NCBI GenBank assembly: GCA_012295225.1
Contig: WMKK01000009.1
Location: forward strand, 703,909-767,908
Direction: 5' to 3'
Length of the DNA: 64,000 nt
DNA from: Ostreococcus mediterraneus
Taxonomy: Eukaryota; Chlorophyta; Mamiellophyceae; Mamiellales; Bathycoccaceae
This document shows, in pieces, positions 1 to 8,957 of this stretch (its first letter is position 1; each line of letters opens with the position of its first letter). The position numbers and the translations under genes were made by a program. The notes below the pieces were generated by a model that was not told the DNA's origin, did not search any database, and saw only the letters and a program-made list of their open reading frames with translations.

Positions 1-762
1 CAAAGTCTTACCGAGGCCCATCTCGTCAGCCAAAATACACGACGTTCCTTGGTCAAACATGCGCACGTTCCATCGCAAACCTTCGAGCTGATATTCACGC
101 AGCACCGCCTTAATCATCGCTGGCTGGTTTTCAACGGGGAGTAAAATCTTTTCCGGTCCCTTTTGACTCGCATCGTGCGCTGCCGCGCGCTCATGAATCA
201 TATTTTTCACCTGCGGCGTGATGAATGGCTCAAGCGCCTTCATTTGCGTATCCAAGTACTTGGCGCGTTTCCCCACCGCAGCCTCCATCGCCTTGGCCAC
301 CTCGCGATTATTATTCACGCAACGCACTTCATTATCTGTCTGCACCTTGGGCTCCTTGGGCTTCCTCCGCACGTACGGTTTACGATCCCTCTTCTCCTCA
401 AAAACATACTGCGTGCGCCCGTCATCCAACTCCTTTGCGCTCGCCTCGAGCTCTTTATCAAAAACGCTCGGCTCACCCTCCGTCAACGTGTAATTATTCG
501 ACCTCAACACCGGTTCACCATCAATCATAATCACACGCGCCTTCGTCTTACGCCCAGATCGTCTCGCACCCATAGCCTCCGCGAGAACATCCGCGGGAAT
601 CTCGTCGTAGCCGGGATCGCGCGCGCGCTTGCGCGCCTCGTCGCTCTGTCGCTCCGCCTCCTCTGTCGTCATCGCCGTCGCCGGCACCGAGTCCGAGGCC
701 GACGCCACCATCGCCCTCACGTCCTCGCCCTCGCGCGCGATGCCCCCATCGTCCGCGTTCAT
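1..762 (-). CDS. SNF2-family chromatin-remodelling ATPase, N-terminal part (runs off the left edge)
   Basis: The 254 residues present begin at the ATG whose complement is at 760-762. The N-terminal 200 residues are acidic and basic low-complexity sequence. Near residue 225 the SNF2 core starts with LREYQLEGLRW, followed by ILADEMGLGKT, the Walker A motif of the SNF2/Swi2 family, at the window edge. Members use ATP to slide or evict nucleosomes in the nucleus. The helicase motifs needed to tell ISWI, CHD, DDM1/Lsh and other subfamilies apart lie outside the window, so the subfamily is left open. It is divergent from the eIF4B-like gene across a 698-bp gap holding three telo-box motifs. Confidence 0.85.
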   Translation of the reverse strand, partial: MNADDGGIAREGEDVRAMVASASDSVPATAMTTEEAERQSDEARKRARDPGYDEIPADVLAEAMGARRSGRKTKARVIMIDGEPVLRSNNYTLTEGEPSVFDKELEASAKELDDGRTQYVFEEKRDRKPYVRRKPKEPKVQTDNEVRCVNNNREVAKAMEAAVGKRAKYLDTQMKALEPFITPQVKNMIHERAAAHDASQKGPEKILLPVENQPAMIKAVLREYQLEGLRWNVRMFDQGTSCILADEMGLGKTL

Positions 763-1016
763 GGTGTTTCTTCGTCGCCAATGAATGGAGTTTCAAGTCA
801 AACAAGATTCAAACCCTCAACGCCTCGACGCACGGTCGGGTCCGTTCGTGTTCACGAAATGCCGTCGCGTGCAACGATACGCGGCTGTCGACAGTGAACG
901 GTGATCGACGCGTGGAATGTGCGTGGGCGATGTGCGTCGACCGAGTCGCGCGCGTCGACCGCGAGGTCGTAATGCCGTCGTCGGCGTCGCGCGCGATCGA
1001 CCGATCCAATTTTTCT

Positions 1017-1050
1017 AAACCCTACTGGGTAGGGTTTAGGTAGGGTTTAG
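1017..1050. promoter_or_regulatory. Telo-box cluster (one forward, two reverse copies)
   Basis: AAACCCTA lies at 1017-1024, and TAGGGTTTA-type copies start at 1030 and 1041. This motif is the plant-type telomere repeat unit. In plants the same motif in promoters is associated with genes for the translation machinery. It sits between the divergent SNF2 and eIF4B-like genes, so it could serve either. I see no gene in the remainder of 763-1460, which is low-complexity GC-rich sequence. Confidence 0.5.
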
Positions 1051-1408
1051 AAAACCACGATGACGACGCCGATGCGCGTGCGTCGAAGCGTCGCCGCGAC
1101 AGTGCGCGACGGTGGAGAGGTACGACGTCGCGCGAGCGCGCGCGCGACGCGCGAGCGGTCTTTCGTCGTCGGTCGGTCGGTCGAAACGACGCCCGATCGC
1201 GATCGCGGTCGGTGGATTCGTCGTGCGTTCGATCGCGTCGAATGGTTGTTGGATTGTCCACTGGCGGTGGCTGCGCGCGAGCGTTGATGCGTGCGCGCGC
1301 GAGCGTGTGTGCGCGTGGACTGACGGTGTGTTCTGTCGTCGTCGTCGTCGTCGTCGCGTTGACGTGTGCGTAGACAGCAGCGCTGGACTCGAACGACGGT
1401 TGGTTGAA

Positions 1409-1415
1409 TATATAA
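1409..1415 (+). promoter_or_regulatory. TATA-like element upstream of the eIF4B-like gene
   Basis: TATATAA lies 46 bp upstream of the chosen ATG at 1461, in otherwise GC-rich DNA. The position suits a TATA box with a very short leader. This is inferred from sequence and spacing only. Confidence 0.35.
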
Positions 1416-1460
1416 TTTGTGTGGGTGATTCGTGTCGTCGACGATTCGATTCTCGACGCC

Positions 1461-2285
1461 ATGGGAGGTTGGGCTGATGATGCCGATGATGAACACGAAC
1501 ACCGAGGTGGAGGTGCGTTTCGTGAAACTGCGCGCGAGCACGGACGGGAGTACGCCGAACGCGCACCGAGGAATGAGCATCAGAATCATCACCATGAACA
1601 ACGCGAGCGACACGAGACGCCGTTTCCGACGAAACCGCCGTATACGGCTTTCGTGGGGAATGTCCCGTACGAAGGCGTGAGTGAAGAGGAGGTTGTTCAC
1701 GCTGTGGCTGGAGATTTGAGTGATAAGATTGTCAACGTTCGCGTCGTCATGGATCGCTCGCGGACAAAGGTTCGTGGGTACTTTGTGGAATTTTCTGAAC
1801 CCGAGGCGTTGCGTCGATGCATCGGTACCAACGGAACTTCGCTCGGTGATCGTCCGTTGCGCGTGAACGTGGCGGAAGAGCGCAGTGAGACGGCACCGCG
1901 TCGTCGGAATTCGGGTGATCAACATCGTCGTGGGTATAATTTCGGGAGGCAAGAGACTGATTTCGGTGACGGAGCCCCGGCGCCAGCGGCGGAACGTAAA
2001 CGTCTCGTGCTCAAGCCGCGCAGCGTGGAGGTTGACACGGACGCGCCTATTTCGGTAAACTCATCCATTTTCGGTGGCGCTAAGCCCGTGGACACCACCA
2101 AGGTGTTTGCTGAAGTCGAAAAGAAGATTGATGCCGAAACCGGCCGGGTTCCGGCGCCCTTAAAGAAGACACCGACCAAGGAGCACCATCGCGCGCCGCC
2201 GACGCTCAAAATTCACGAAGAAAAGGAGGTTAAAGTCGTCGCCGTCAACGCGTTTTCAGTATTATCCTTGGAAGAGGATGAATAA
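1461..2285 (+). CDS. eIF4B/eIF4H-like translation initiation factor with one RRM
   Basis: The 274-residue protein starts MGGWADDADDE, resembling the Trp-rich start of plant eIF4B. A single RRM spans about residues 52-128, with RNP2-like TAFVGNVPY and RNP1-like RGYFVEF. The C-terminal half carries RKRLVLKPRSV and NSSIFGGAKPVDT, both characteristic of eIF4B. The family stimulates the eIF4A helicase during ribosome scanning in the cytosol. The open frame extends upstream to 1419, but the ATG at 1461 gives the expected N-terminus. Three telo-boxes and a TATA-like element lie upstream. It is convergent with the phosphatase gene downstream. Confidence 0.8.
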   Translation: MGGWADDADDEHEHRGGGAFRETAREHGREYAERAPRNEHQNHHHEQRERHETPFPTKPPYTAFVGNVPYEGVSEEEVVHAVAGDLSDKIVNVRVVMDRSRTKVRGYFVEFSEPEALRRCIGTNGTSLGDRPLRVNVAEERSETAPRRRNSGDQHRRGYNFGRQETDFGDGAPAPAAERKRLVLKPRSVEVDTDAPISVNSSIFGGAKPVDTTKVFAEVEKKIDAETGRVPAPLKKTPTKEHHRAPPTLKIHEEKEVKVVAVNAFSVLSLEEDE

Positions 2286-2430
2286 CAATCACACTGCATT
2301 TACTTGCACATGTATCTGCCACGTAAAGTCGCTCGTGATGTTGTACACATTAAATTCTGTTGTAAAAGAACAAAAGAGGCGCTTTTCACTCAACTCGCGA
2401 GATATTTTTATTTCAACTTCAACGCGCGCG

Positions 2431-3317
2431 CTAAATGCTCTGCCCAAGCCGGTCAAGGGCGGGTGGTTCGCACCCTTTGCGGGAAAAATACGAGTGCCGT
2501 GGCAGATACCCTCGATTTCTATGCAACGACCGCGTCACGTCTTCGGAATGCGCTAATTCGCGCAAGCACGGAATGGCGTTGAGCAACTCGTTGTCGTTTG
2601 GGTTGTCTATGAAGCTAGTGATTGGAAATGCGTTTTGCGGATGAAACGCATAGGAATACGGGGAATTATCCACGATGACGGTTTTCTTCAAATCACGCCC
2701 CAAGCATGTCAAATCTTTGACGTAATTTCCTTGAAATGCGTAGCAATGCCGGCGAAATAAACGCCACGAAATCGTCTTCGTGGTGTCTAATAAATCAAGC
2801 ACCGGGTCGGCGTACTTTGGCAACGACGCCGTGAACAGGACGATTTCCCAATCCTTTGCGACTTCGCGCATGAATAAATCAACCCATGGACGCTTCAACA
2901 CGTGTACATCTGTCATTTTACCGTCAATTTCTACCGGTACAATGTAGTCGGGATTCAACACGGGTTTGAACGACGAGTGGACGAGCGTTTCGTCCAAATC
3001 CAACACCAGACACGGCTTCGCGCATCCCAATGCGCGTTCGCCAATGAATGGATCACCACTGTGTAATGTGAAGTTCTCATTGAAACACACTCGCGGTTGT
3101 GACGTACACGGCACGCACGTCGCCGCTGACGACGACGACGACACTGATTTGGCTTCGGCTTCGGCGTCTTCGGCGCCGACGCCTTCGAGCTCGCTTTCTA
3201 ATACGTGAGTTTTCGGGACGACGCAGCATCGTAAATACGACACCAACGTGCTCCAAGGCGACGATGTTGACGTTGATTTATTGTGACTCTTCTCTCGCGT
3301 CCGATTCGTAGAACCTG

Positions 3318-3355
<38 letters not shown>

Positions 3356-3831
3356 TCGCTCGTCGCGTCGCCTAAAAACTGCGTGATGACATCCGCGTCG
3401 CTTCCTCGCCCTTCTCTACGCGAACGCGCCTTGATCTTCGCCCGCTCATCCCCCATAACGCTCGCTAATCTCGGCGACCAAGGTAACCCTTTCCCAGGCG
3501 TATCCGTCTTCGCCTCCGATGCTCCATCGACGTCTCCATCGACGTCGACCGCCGCGCCGTCGCCTCGAGCGCCCGTCAACACCATCGCCCCCAACGCCCC
3601 CATCACCGCCGCCGTCACGCCTCGCGCACCGCCACGACGACCGCGATCGCCACCATCCCCACCATCATCCTCCTCCCTCGCGTCGTCGCCATCGCCATCG
3701 GCGTCGTCGTCGGTATTCAACAACAGCGCCACGCCCGAGTAACTGCCCGCGCTCGATGCGCGCCGATGATGACGCCCAGAACCGGACGCCACCGCCACTT
3801 CCGGCGCCGCCGCGGGCGTGCGCGGCACCAT
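2431..3831 (-). CDS. SCP/FCP1-type CTD phosphatase-like protein (NLI-interacting factor family, HAD fold)
   Basis: The 466-residue protein has a low-complexity, Ser/Thr/Asp-rich N-terminal 270 residues and a C-terminal FCP1-homology domain at about 272-440. The catalytic DxDxT motif is present as LVLDLDETLVHSSF, followed by VHVLKRPWVDLFM, FTASLPKYADPVLD and VIVDNSPYSYAF, the usual order for SCP-type phosphatases. Members dephosphorylate RNA polymerase II CTD or other phosphoserine targets; the substrate here is unknown. The frame continues 50 residues upstream, but the ATG at 3831 is preferred because the extension is GC-rich, Arg-heavy sequence. A poly-Thr run is encoded by the trinucleotide repeat at 3319-3353. 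Confidence 0.85.
3319..3353. repeat. (GTC)n trinucleotide microsatellite
   Basis: About 11-12 GTC units sit inside the phosphatase gene. On the coding strand they encode a run of Thr (ACG) in the disordered N-terminal region. Confidence 0.9.
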
Positions 3832-4022
3832 GACGAACCACCCGACCGCACGCGCACCGCACGCGCACCGCTCGCGCGCCGAACGACGACGAACGCTGTC
3901 GGAAGTGCGGCGCGCGCGCCGAACGACGCGGAACGCCGTCGCGAGGACGCATTCGGAGACGCGCATGGCATACGCATACAATCGTGGTACATACGCCTAT
4001 ATACTATATATGGTGGTGGTCT

Positions 4023-4030
4023 AAACCCTA
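4023..4030 (+). promoter_or_regulatory. Telo-box (AAACCCTA)
   Basis: A perfect AAACCCTA lies in the 400-bp gap between the divergent phosphatase (start 3831) and the small membrane protein (start 4232). An AT-rich patch just upstream (about 3994-4012) contains TATATA. I see no other feature in this gap. Confidence 0.4.
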
Positions 4031-4231
4031 GATTATACATATAGTATCATTTAAATGCCTATGTATATGTGAAATTACACATGGCATGCGTCCGCAGAGG
4101 GGAACGACCGACGACGACGCGACGGTTCGTTTCGTGTCGCGCGGTCGTGACTTTCCGTCGCGCGCGTCCGACCGTCGACCGCCCGACGACGCCCGACGTC
4201 GCATATTTATTCACCCACTTTAAAGCATCAC

Positions 4232-4738
4232 ATGAAGTTGATCGCATCGAACGCGGCGCGCGCGGCGACGGCGCTCGAGCTCGTGGCTGGCGTGGAATTG
4301 ATGACCAAGGCGTACGGCGTGAAGGATTACCCGCGCGTGCTGACGACGGAGATGAAGTGGTTATGCGTGATGATGAAGACGCCGAGCGGGGCGTTTATGA
4401 TTGCCATGTTTGGTGCGATGCTCGTGGTGTTCGGTGCGGGCGCGGCGATGAAGATGTATGCGCCGAGCACGCGCGTCGGGGAGATGATGTTCACGGCGTT
4501 TCACGCGTTGACGTTTGCCAATTGCTACGCGTTTCGAGCGACGGTGGCTGGCGTATGGCCGATTGGGGCCTATCACGCCGTCGCCGCGGCGTTGTTTCGC
4601 TTGGGTGATATGGATTTGATGTCTCTCGTGCCTGTGATTGGTTCGTCGACCAAGGATGGTAAGGGGAAGAAATCGAGCGCGGCGAAAAAAGCCGTCGCGC
4701 CCAAGCGCACGAGCTCGCGCGCGTCCCGTCGTCGGTAA
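4232..4738 (+). CDS. Small multi-pass membrane protein of unknown function
   Basis: The 168-residue protein has about three or four hydrophobic segments: a weak one near residues 8-24, then about 50-72 (FMIAMFGAMLVVFGAGAAM), 85-108, and 110-125. A strongly basic, Lys/Ser/Arg-rich cytosolic-type tail follows. I do not recognise the family. The ATG at 4232 is preceded by an AT-rich patch and is the only plausible start. The codon pattern and uninterrupted frame support a real gene, but the function is unknown. Confidence 0.65.
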   Translation: MKLIASNAARAATALELVAGVELMTKAYGVKDYPRVLTTEMKWLCVMMKTPSGAFMIAMFGAMLVVFGAGAAMKMYAPSTRVGEMMFTAFHALTFANCYAFRATVAGVWPIGAYHAVAAALFRLGDMDLMSLVPVIGSSTKDGKGKKSSAAKKAVAPKRTSSRASRRR

Positions 4739-4933
4739 ACCAACCCAAGCGATGACGATATCGCGGGCGGGCGCGACCGCCGGCGTCTAAACCAGTCCTC
4801 ATATTTTCCCATCACACGATAATAATAACACTACCAATAACACAACACACGAGCTCGCGTACACAGTCTCTCTCGCGAAAAGCGCAGTCCTCGTCAGACG
4901 ACGCAGCCGCCACACCGCGCCTCGTCCTCGTCC

Positions 4934-6286
4934 ATGTTCGCTCTCACGCGCGCCACGCGCGTGCGCGTGCCGTGCCAACGCACATCGCACCGCGCATCGT
5001 CGCGACGCTCGTTGTCGTCTGCAATTCGCGCCGAAGACCGAAGCGCGTCGGGCGGTCGAAGCGATGAGGCGCCAGTCTTTGCGCGCCTGGCGCCGCCTCG
5101 CGACGCGCTCGACGCGTTCAACGCGCGCTGTGCGGGCGAACTCTGGCTCGCACCGCTCACCAAGGGTGGGAATTTACCTTTTCGACGACTCGTGGCGGAG
5201 GAATTCGGGGCTAAAGTCACCGTGAGTGAGATGGCGTTTGCGAGGTTTCTGTTGCGAGGCAACCGCGTGGAGCGCGCGCGGTTGCGAAGGACGAATGACG
5301 CGTCGTTGGGGGGAGTATTCGGAGCACAAATCGCGACGAATGCGATCGCGGAGGGCGTGAGGGCGGGAATTATGATTGCCGAAAGCGGTGATGTGGATTT
5401 TTTGGATTTGAACTGTGGGTGTCCGATTCACGAGACGTGGAAGCGCGGGTTGGGCGCGGCGTTGCTGAAGAAGCCGGCAAAGCTCGAGAGGCTCGTGGAG
5501 GGCATCGCGAATGGTGTGCCGTTACCGTTAACGGTGAAGATTCGTTTGGGGATTGATTCGGTGACACCTGCGAGAAGGATTGCGGAGAGCTTGGAGAACG
5601 CCGGCGCGGCTGCGATTATTATTCACGGACGCACCAAGGAGCAGAGGTATACAAAGAGTTCGGATTGGGACGCGATTCGAGAGATTGTTAGCGAGCGGAA
5701 CATTCCAATTATTGGTAACGGCGATATTCTCACGTATTACGAAGCTCGCGATCGGATCGAGGCATCAGGCGTGGCGGCGTGTATGACTGGACGCGGCGCG
5801 CTCATCAAGCCGTGGATTTTTCAAGAGTTTCGCGAAAATAAGGCGTGGGAGCCGACGACGGAGGAACGCGTCGGCGTCTATCACCGACTGCGTGAATTAA
5901 TGCGCGAGTGTTGGGGGGACGATACAATCGGCAAGGAGCGATTTGATACGTTCATGCCGTGGCACTTAGGCTTTTTCTGCCGCTACCGGCCGTTGCCTGA
6001 ATCCGTCTTTGGCGGCCGAGCGCTCGACGACCCGTTGCTACAATCGAGACTCGGCCTCGCCGTGGACGGCGAGGGCGATTTCAACGACTTGCCGATAGTT
6101 GAACAATTGCTTCGTTGTGAAAGTGAGGACGCGCACGCGGCAATTTCGGAGATTTTGTGGAATTCGGATACCGCCGGCGACGCTATGGATGCCTTGGAAT
6201 CCGCCGCAAAGGCGTCGCTCAAGACGTGGCAAGAACAAGTCGCGGCGGGCGATCGAGGCTCGAGCGACGATACAATTCGTGGGTAG
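4934..6286 (+). CDS. DUS3-like tRNA-dihydrouridine synthase, probably organellar
   Basis: The 450-residue protein starts with about 35 Arg/Ser/Ala-rich residues typical of an organellar targeting peptide. The FMN-dependent Dus barrel follows: WLAPLTKGGNLPFRR, then NCGCPIHETWKRGLG with the catalytic Cys, TVKIRLG, IIHGRTKEQRY, IIGNGDI and MTGRGALIKPWIF. The GCPI and WIF motifs place it with Dus3. Nuclear-cytosolic Dus3 proteins usually carry N-terminal CCCH zinc fingers, and none are visible here. The enzyme reduces uridine to dihydrouridine in tRNA using NAD(P)H. Subfamily and location are inferred. Confidence 0.82.
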   Translation: MFALTRATRVRVPCQRTSHRASSRRSLSSAIRAEDRSASGGRSDEAPVFARLAPPRDALDAFNARCAGELWLAPLTKGGNLPFRRLVAEEFGAKVTVSEMAFARFLLRGNRVERARLRRTNDASLGGVFGAQIATNAIAEGVRAGIMIAESGDVDFLDLNCGCPIHETWKRGLGAALLKKPAKLERLVEGIANGVPLPLTVKIRLGIDSVTPARRIAESLENAGAAAIIIHGRTKEQRYTKSSDWDAIREIVSERNIPIIGNGDILTYYEARDRIEASGVAACMTGRGALIKPWIFQEFRENKAWEPTTEERVGVYHRLRELMRECWGDDTIGKERFDTFMPWHLGFFCRYRPLPESVFGGRALDDPLLQSRLGLAVDGEGDFNDLPIVEQLLRCESEDAHAAISEILWNSDTAGDAMDALESAAKASLKTWQEQVAAGDRGSSDDTIRG

Positions 6287-6366
6287 TATTGGCAATTTTT
6301 AGGTTTAGTTTGTAAACTACATTACTATTATAGATTCTGCAACGGAAATGGCTAAATTCTAGACAA

Positions 6367-8730
6367 CTATTGATGATTGATCATGATTTGCGGCGCCATG
6401 GTTCGCGCCGTGAGCTGCTTTGTCGCCGTGTAGCCGCCTTCTTTGGCAATCCTGTCCAAATCGGATTGGTCGAGCAGAGACTTTTTGTTATCTTCATGGC
6501 TGAACGGTTGCGACATCGCTCGCATGAATGTCCTGGACACTTGCATGGCCATGTCTGTGGACAAGTTTAGCACTTCTTCGCGTAAATGCGTGGTGATCCA
6601 ACCAGGGAGCTTGCCGCGCTTGTCCTGAGAATTGTATCGCTTGTCGGCAAAAACCATCAATCCGTAATCAGCCTTGGAGCGAATGACGCGCCCGACGCAC
6701 TGAGCAGCTTGTCGCACGGCGTCGAAGGACAAGAAGTCGCTCTCTTTGATTTGAAAAGTCTCTCGCAAGTACTCGAGCCGCGCTCGTAAGATTCGCGACA
6801 ACGTGTATTGGTACGGCACGCCATACATCACCACAGCTCGACCGTAGTGTCGATCGAAATCGATACCCTCGGCAACTTTACCGCGCGCAACGGACAGAAA
6901 AATAGCCCCACGCCCGCAGTTGCACGCGCGACGATAGTTGTCCAACGCCAAAGATGTCTCCACAACATCCGTGGTTTCGATGAACACCAGCTTGTGTTGC
7001 ATAATTTCACGCAATACTCCCGTCTCGTGCCATTTGCTGACGATATTCTCCATGTACGAGTAAGACACAAAAAATGCAACGATACCATCTGGCACTGTTT
7101 GCGCGAGACCGATGAGGATGCGCCCGTAATTTTGAATCACGTTTGGGTCATCGCGCATATCAAATTTTGTCGACACCGCTTGCTGATCCGCCCCGCGCGT
7201 AATCACCATTGGGCACAAGCAATCGCGCGTGAGCGTCATGTGCAAACTGCGAATACTCACTGGGTTGAATCCCAAAAGCTTTGGGTACAAATCGATTGGA
7301 CTTAAAGTCCCAGACGTGATGAATACGGATTGAAAGCGCTCAAACACTGGCTTGATGGCGAGCGACGCGTCCAAGCACGAAAGCTGCAGCACCGGATCTG
7401 GGATGTTCGGATAGCGCTCATCGTACGGTTCTAAAATCAACGAAAACCCCTTGGAGTACGTGCCAACCAATGTGGCAAAATCGGCAACCAGAGACAAGGC
7501 GTTGAACTCCTCCATATCCACCACCTCGAGCGTCTTTAACAAACTCGTCAAGCGGTCGTAGCAAAACTTGAGCGTCTTGCCGTCAATCCCAGCGTTTGCC
7601 GCACAGTGCGATAAAAACGCTGTCGGTGTTTCTTGTTCGACTTGAGTGGATTGAAGTCTGATTTTTAGGTACTCTACAAATCGACGCAACACCGCAACAA
7701 AGTGTTCGGCGCGACGAATGTTCCCTGGAACCGCTTCGCGTAGAATGTCATCTGGAATCACTGGATTCATCAGCGCATCTTCCCCGCCGCCGCGTGCGAG
7801 CACACCTTGTTGTGCTAAGCCATTAACCAGACGTTCGTACTCTTGTCTCAACCTACGTTCGTCAGTTTGTTTCGCGCGTTCTATTCTGCTATTCAACGCC
7901 GTAATCGACCGACCAGCGTTATCTAACGTCTGCTGTCGTAGATTCACGCTCAGCGCCTCGATGCACACGTTATCAATGTTGTGTGCTTCGTCGAAAACGA
8001 CAATGCATTCCTTCTCGAGCGCGCTGGACACCAAACCCGCGACTTTAGGGTCGAGCAAGTACTGATAGTTATACACCACGACGTTGGCGTACGCAATCAT
8101 ATTCCTCGCCAAGAAATACGGACACCATTTCTTCGTTCGACCGAACGCACGCAAGTCGTGCAATGTATACACCCCGGGCGGTAACACCGCGCCCTCGCCT
8201 GCGCTTTCGAAATCCTCGAAAAACTCACAACTCTCCAACTCCTTGCCATCCGCCTCATCCGCTGGCGCCTCCCCGCGCGCCTCTCGCTCAAGCTTTTTCT
8301 CACGCACCCACGATGCCGTTAAACGCCTGCATCGCGCATCCACAGACTCTCTCGAACCCTCATCCGCAACTTTCGGATGTATGCACATATTCTTACGACT
8401 CGACAACCCCAACGCGAGCATGCGCGCCGTCTCCGTCCCGAGCGCCTTCCCAATGTACTCGTGCAGCGTCCGCAACTCGGCTAAAACCTTCTCCATCTCC
8501 GGCACCGTGCGCGTGCAATATATCAACTTCCCACACTCTGGGTGCGCGAGCTGATAGCTAACGCACAGCGACAGACACGTGATCGTTTTCCCCGTGCCCG
8601 TGGGCATCTCCAGCGCTCCGTGTCCGCGCGCATCGAGCGCGCGCTTCATCTCCACCATGTACGCATACTGCTCGGGGTACAAACGATCGTACGGGAAGAA
8701 CACCTCCACGCCTTCGACGGAGAACCGCAT
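6367..8730 (-). CDS. XPD: XPD/Rad3 DNA helicase, TFIIH subunit (ERCC2)
   Basis: The 787-residue protein starts MRFSVEGVEVFFPYDRLYPEQ, the canonical XPD N-terminus, so the ATG at 8730 is preferred over an upstream extension. Walker A is MPTGTGKT and the DEAH box is FDEAHN. Four cysteines between these motifs (NMCIHP, DARCRR, ESCEFF, KWCPY) are in the positions that bind the 4Fe-4S cluster. Motifs V and VI (GKVAEGIDFDRHYGR and QCVGRVIRS) are intact. XPD is the 5'-3' helicase of TFIIH, needed for nucleotide excision repair and with a structural role in transcription initiation. Length matches the family (about 760). Confidence 0.97.
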   Translation of the reverse strand: MRFSVEGVEVFFPYDRLYPEQYAYMVEMKRALDARGHGALEMPTGTGKTITCLSLCVSYQLAHPECGKLIYCTRTVPEMEKVLAELRTLHEYIGKALGTETARMLALGLSSRKNMCIHPKVADEGSRESVDARCRRLTASWVREKKLEREARGEAPADEADGKELESCEFFEDFESAGEGAVLPPGVYTLHDLRAFGRTKKWCPYFLARNMIAYANVVVYNYQYLLDPKVAGLVSSALEKECIVVFDEAHNIDNVCIEALSVNLRQQTLDNAGRSITALNSRIERAKQTDERRLRQEYERLVNGLAQQGVLARGGGEDALMNPVIPDDILREAVPGNIRRAEHFVAVLRRFVEYLKIRLQSTQVEQETPTAFLSHCAANAGIDGKTLKFCYDRLTSLLKTLEVVDMEEFNALSLVADFATLVGTYSKGFSLILEPYDERYPNIPDPVLQLSCLDASLAIKPVFERFQSVFITSGTLSPIDLYPKLLGFNPVSIRSLHMTLTRDCLCPMVITRGADQQAVSTKFDMRDDPNVIQNYGRILIGLAQTVPDGIVAFFVSYSYMENIVSKWHETGVLREIMQHKLVFIETTDVVETSLALDNYRRACNCGRGAIFLSVARGKVAEGIDFDRHYGRAVVMYGVPYQYTLSRILRARLEYLRETFQIKESDFLSFDAVRQAAQCVGRVIRSKADYGLMVFADKRYNSQDKRGKLPGWITTHLREEVLNLSTDMAMQVSRTFMRAMSQPFSHEDNKKSLLDQSDLDRIAKEGGYTATKQLTARTMAPQIMINHQ

Positions 8731-8957
8731 CGTCGGGCTCGCGCGCGAGACGAGAGGACGCGTCGCCGTGTGCGGCGAAAGCGCACCGTCATGGGCGTAA
8801 CGACCGCACACGCGCGCGCGCATCGCACGCCCTCGCGACGTCGTTCATCGCCCACGCACGCGCGCGATTGACGACACATAATTTTCGCCGACGAATTCTC
8901 GCGCGGCGCGGTCGCGTCGACGCGTGACGGGAGCGTGTGGGCGACGCGACTGCGACG

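Noticed and set aside
3665-3981. Arg-rich open frames opposite and upstream of the phosphatase start
   Set aside because: GC-rich DNA gives long open frames on all strands here; none has family motifs or a plausible start.
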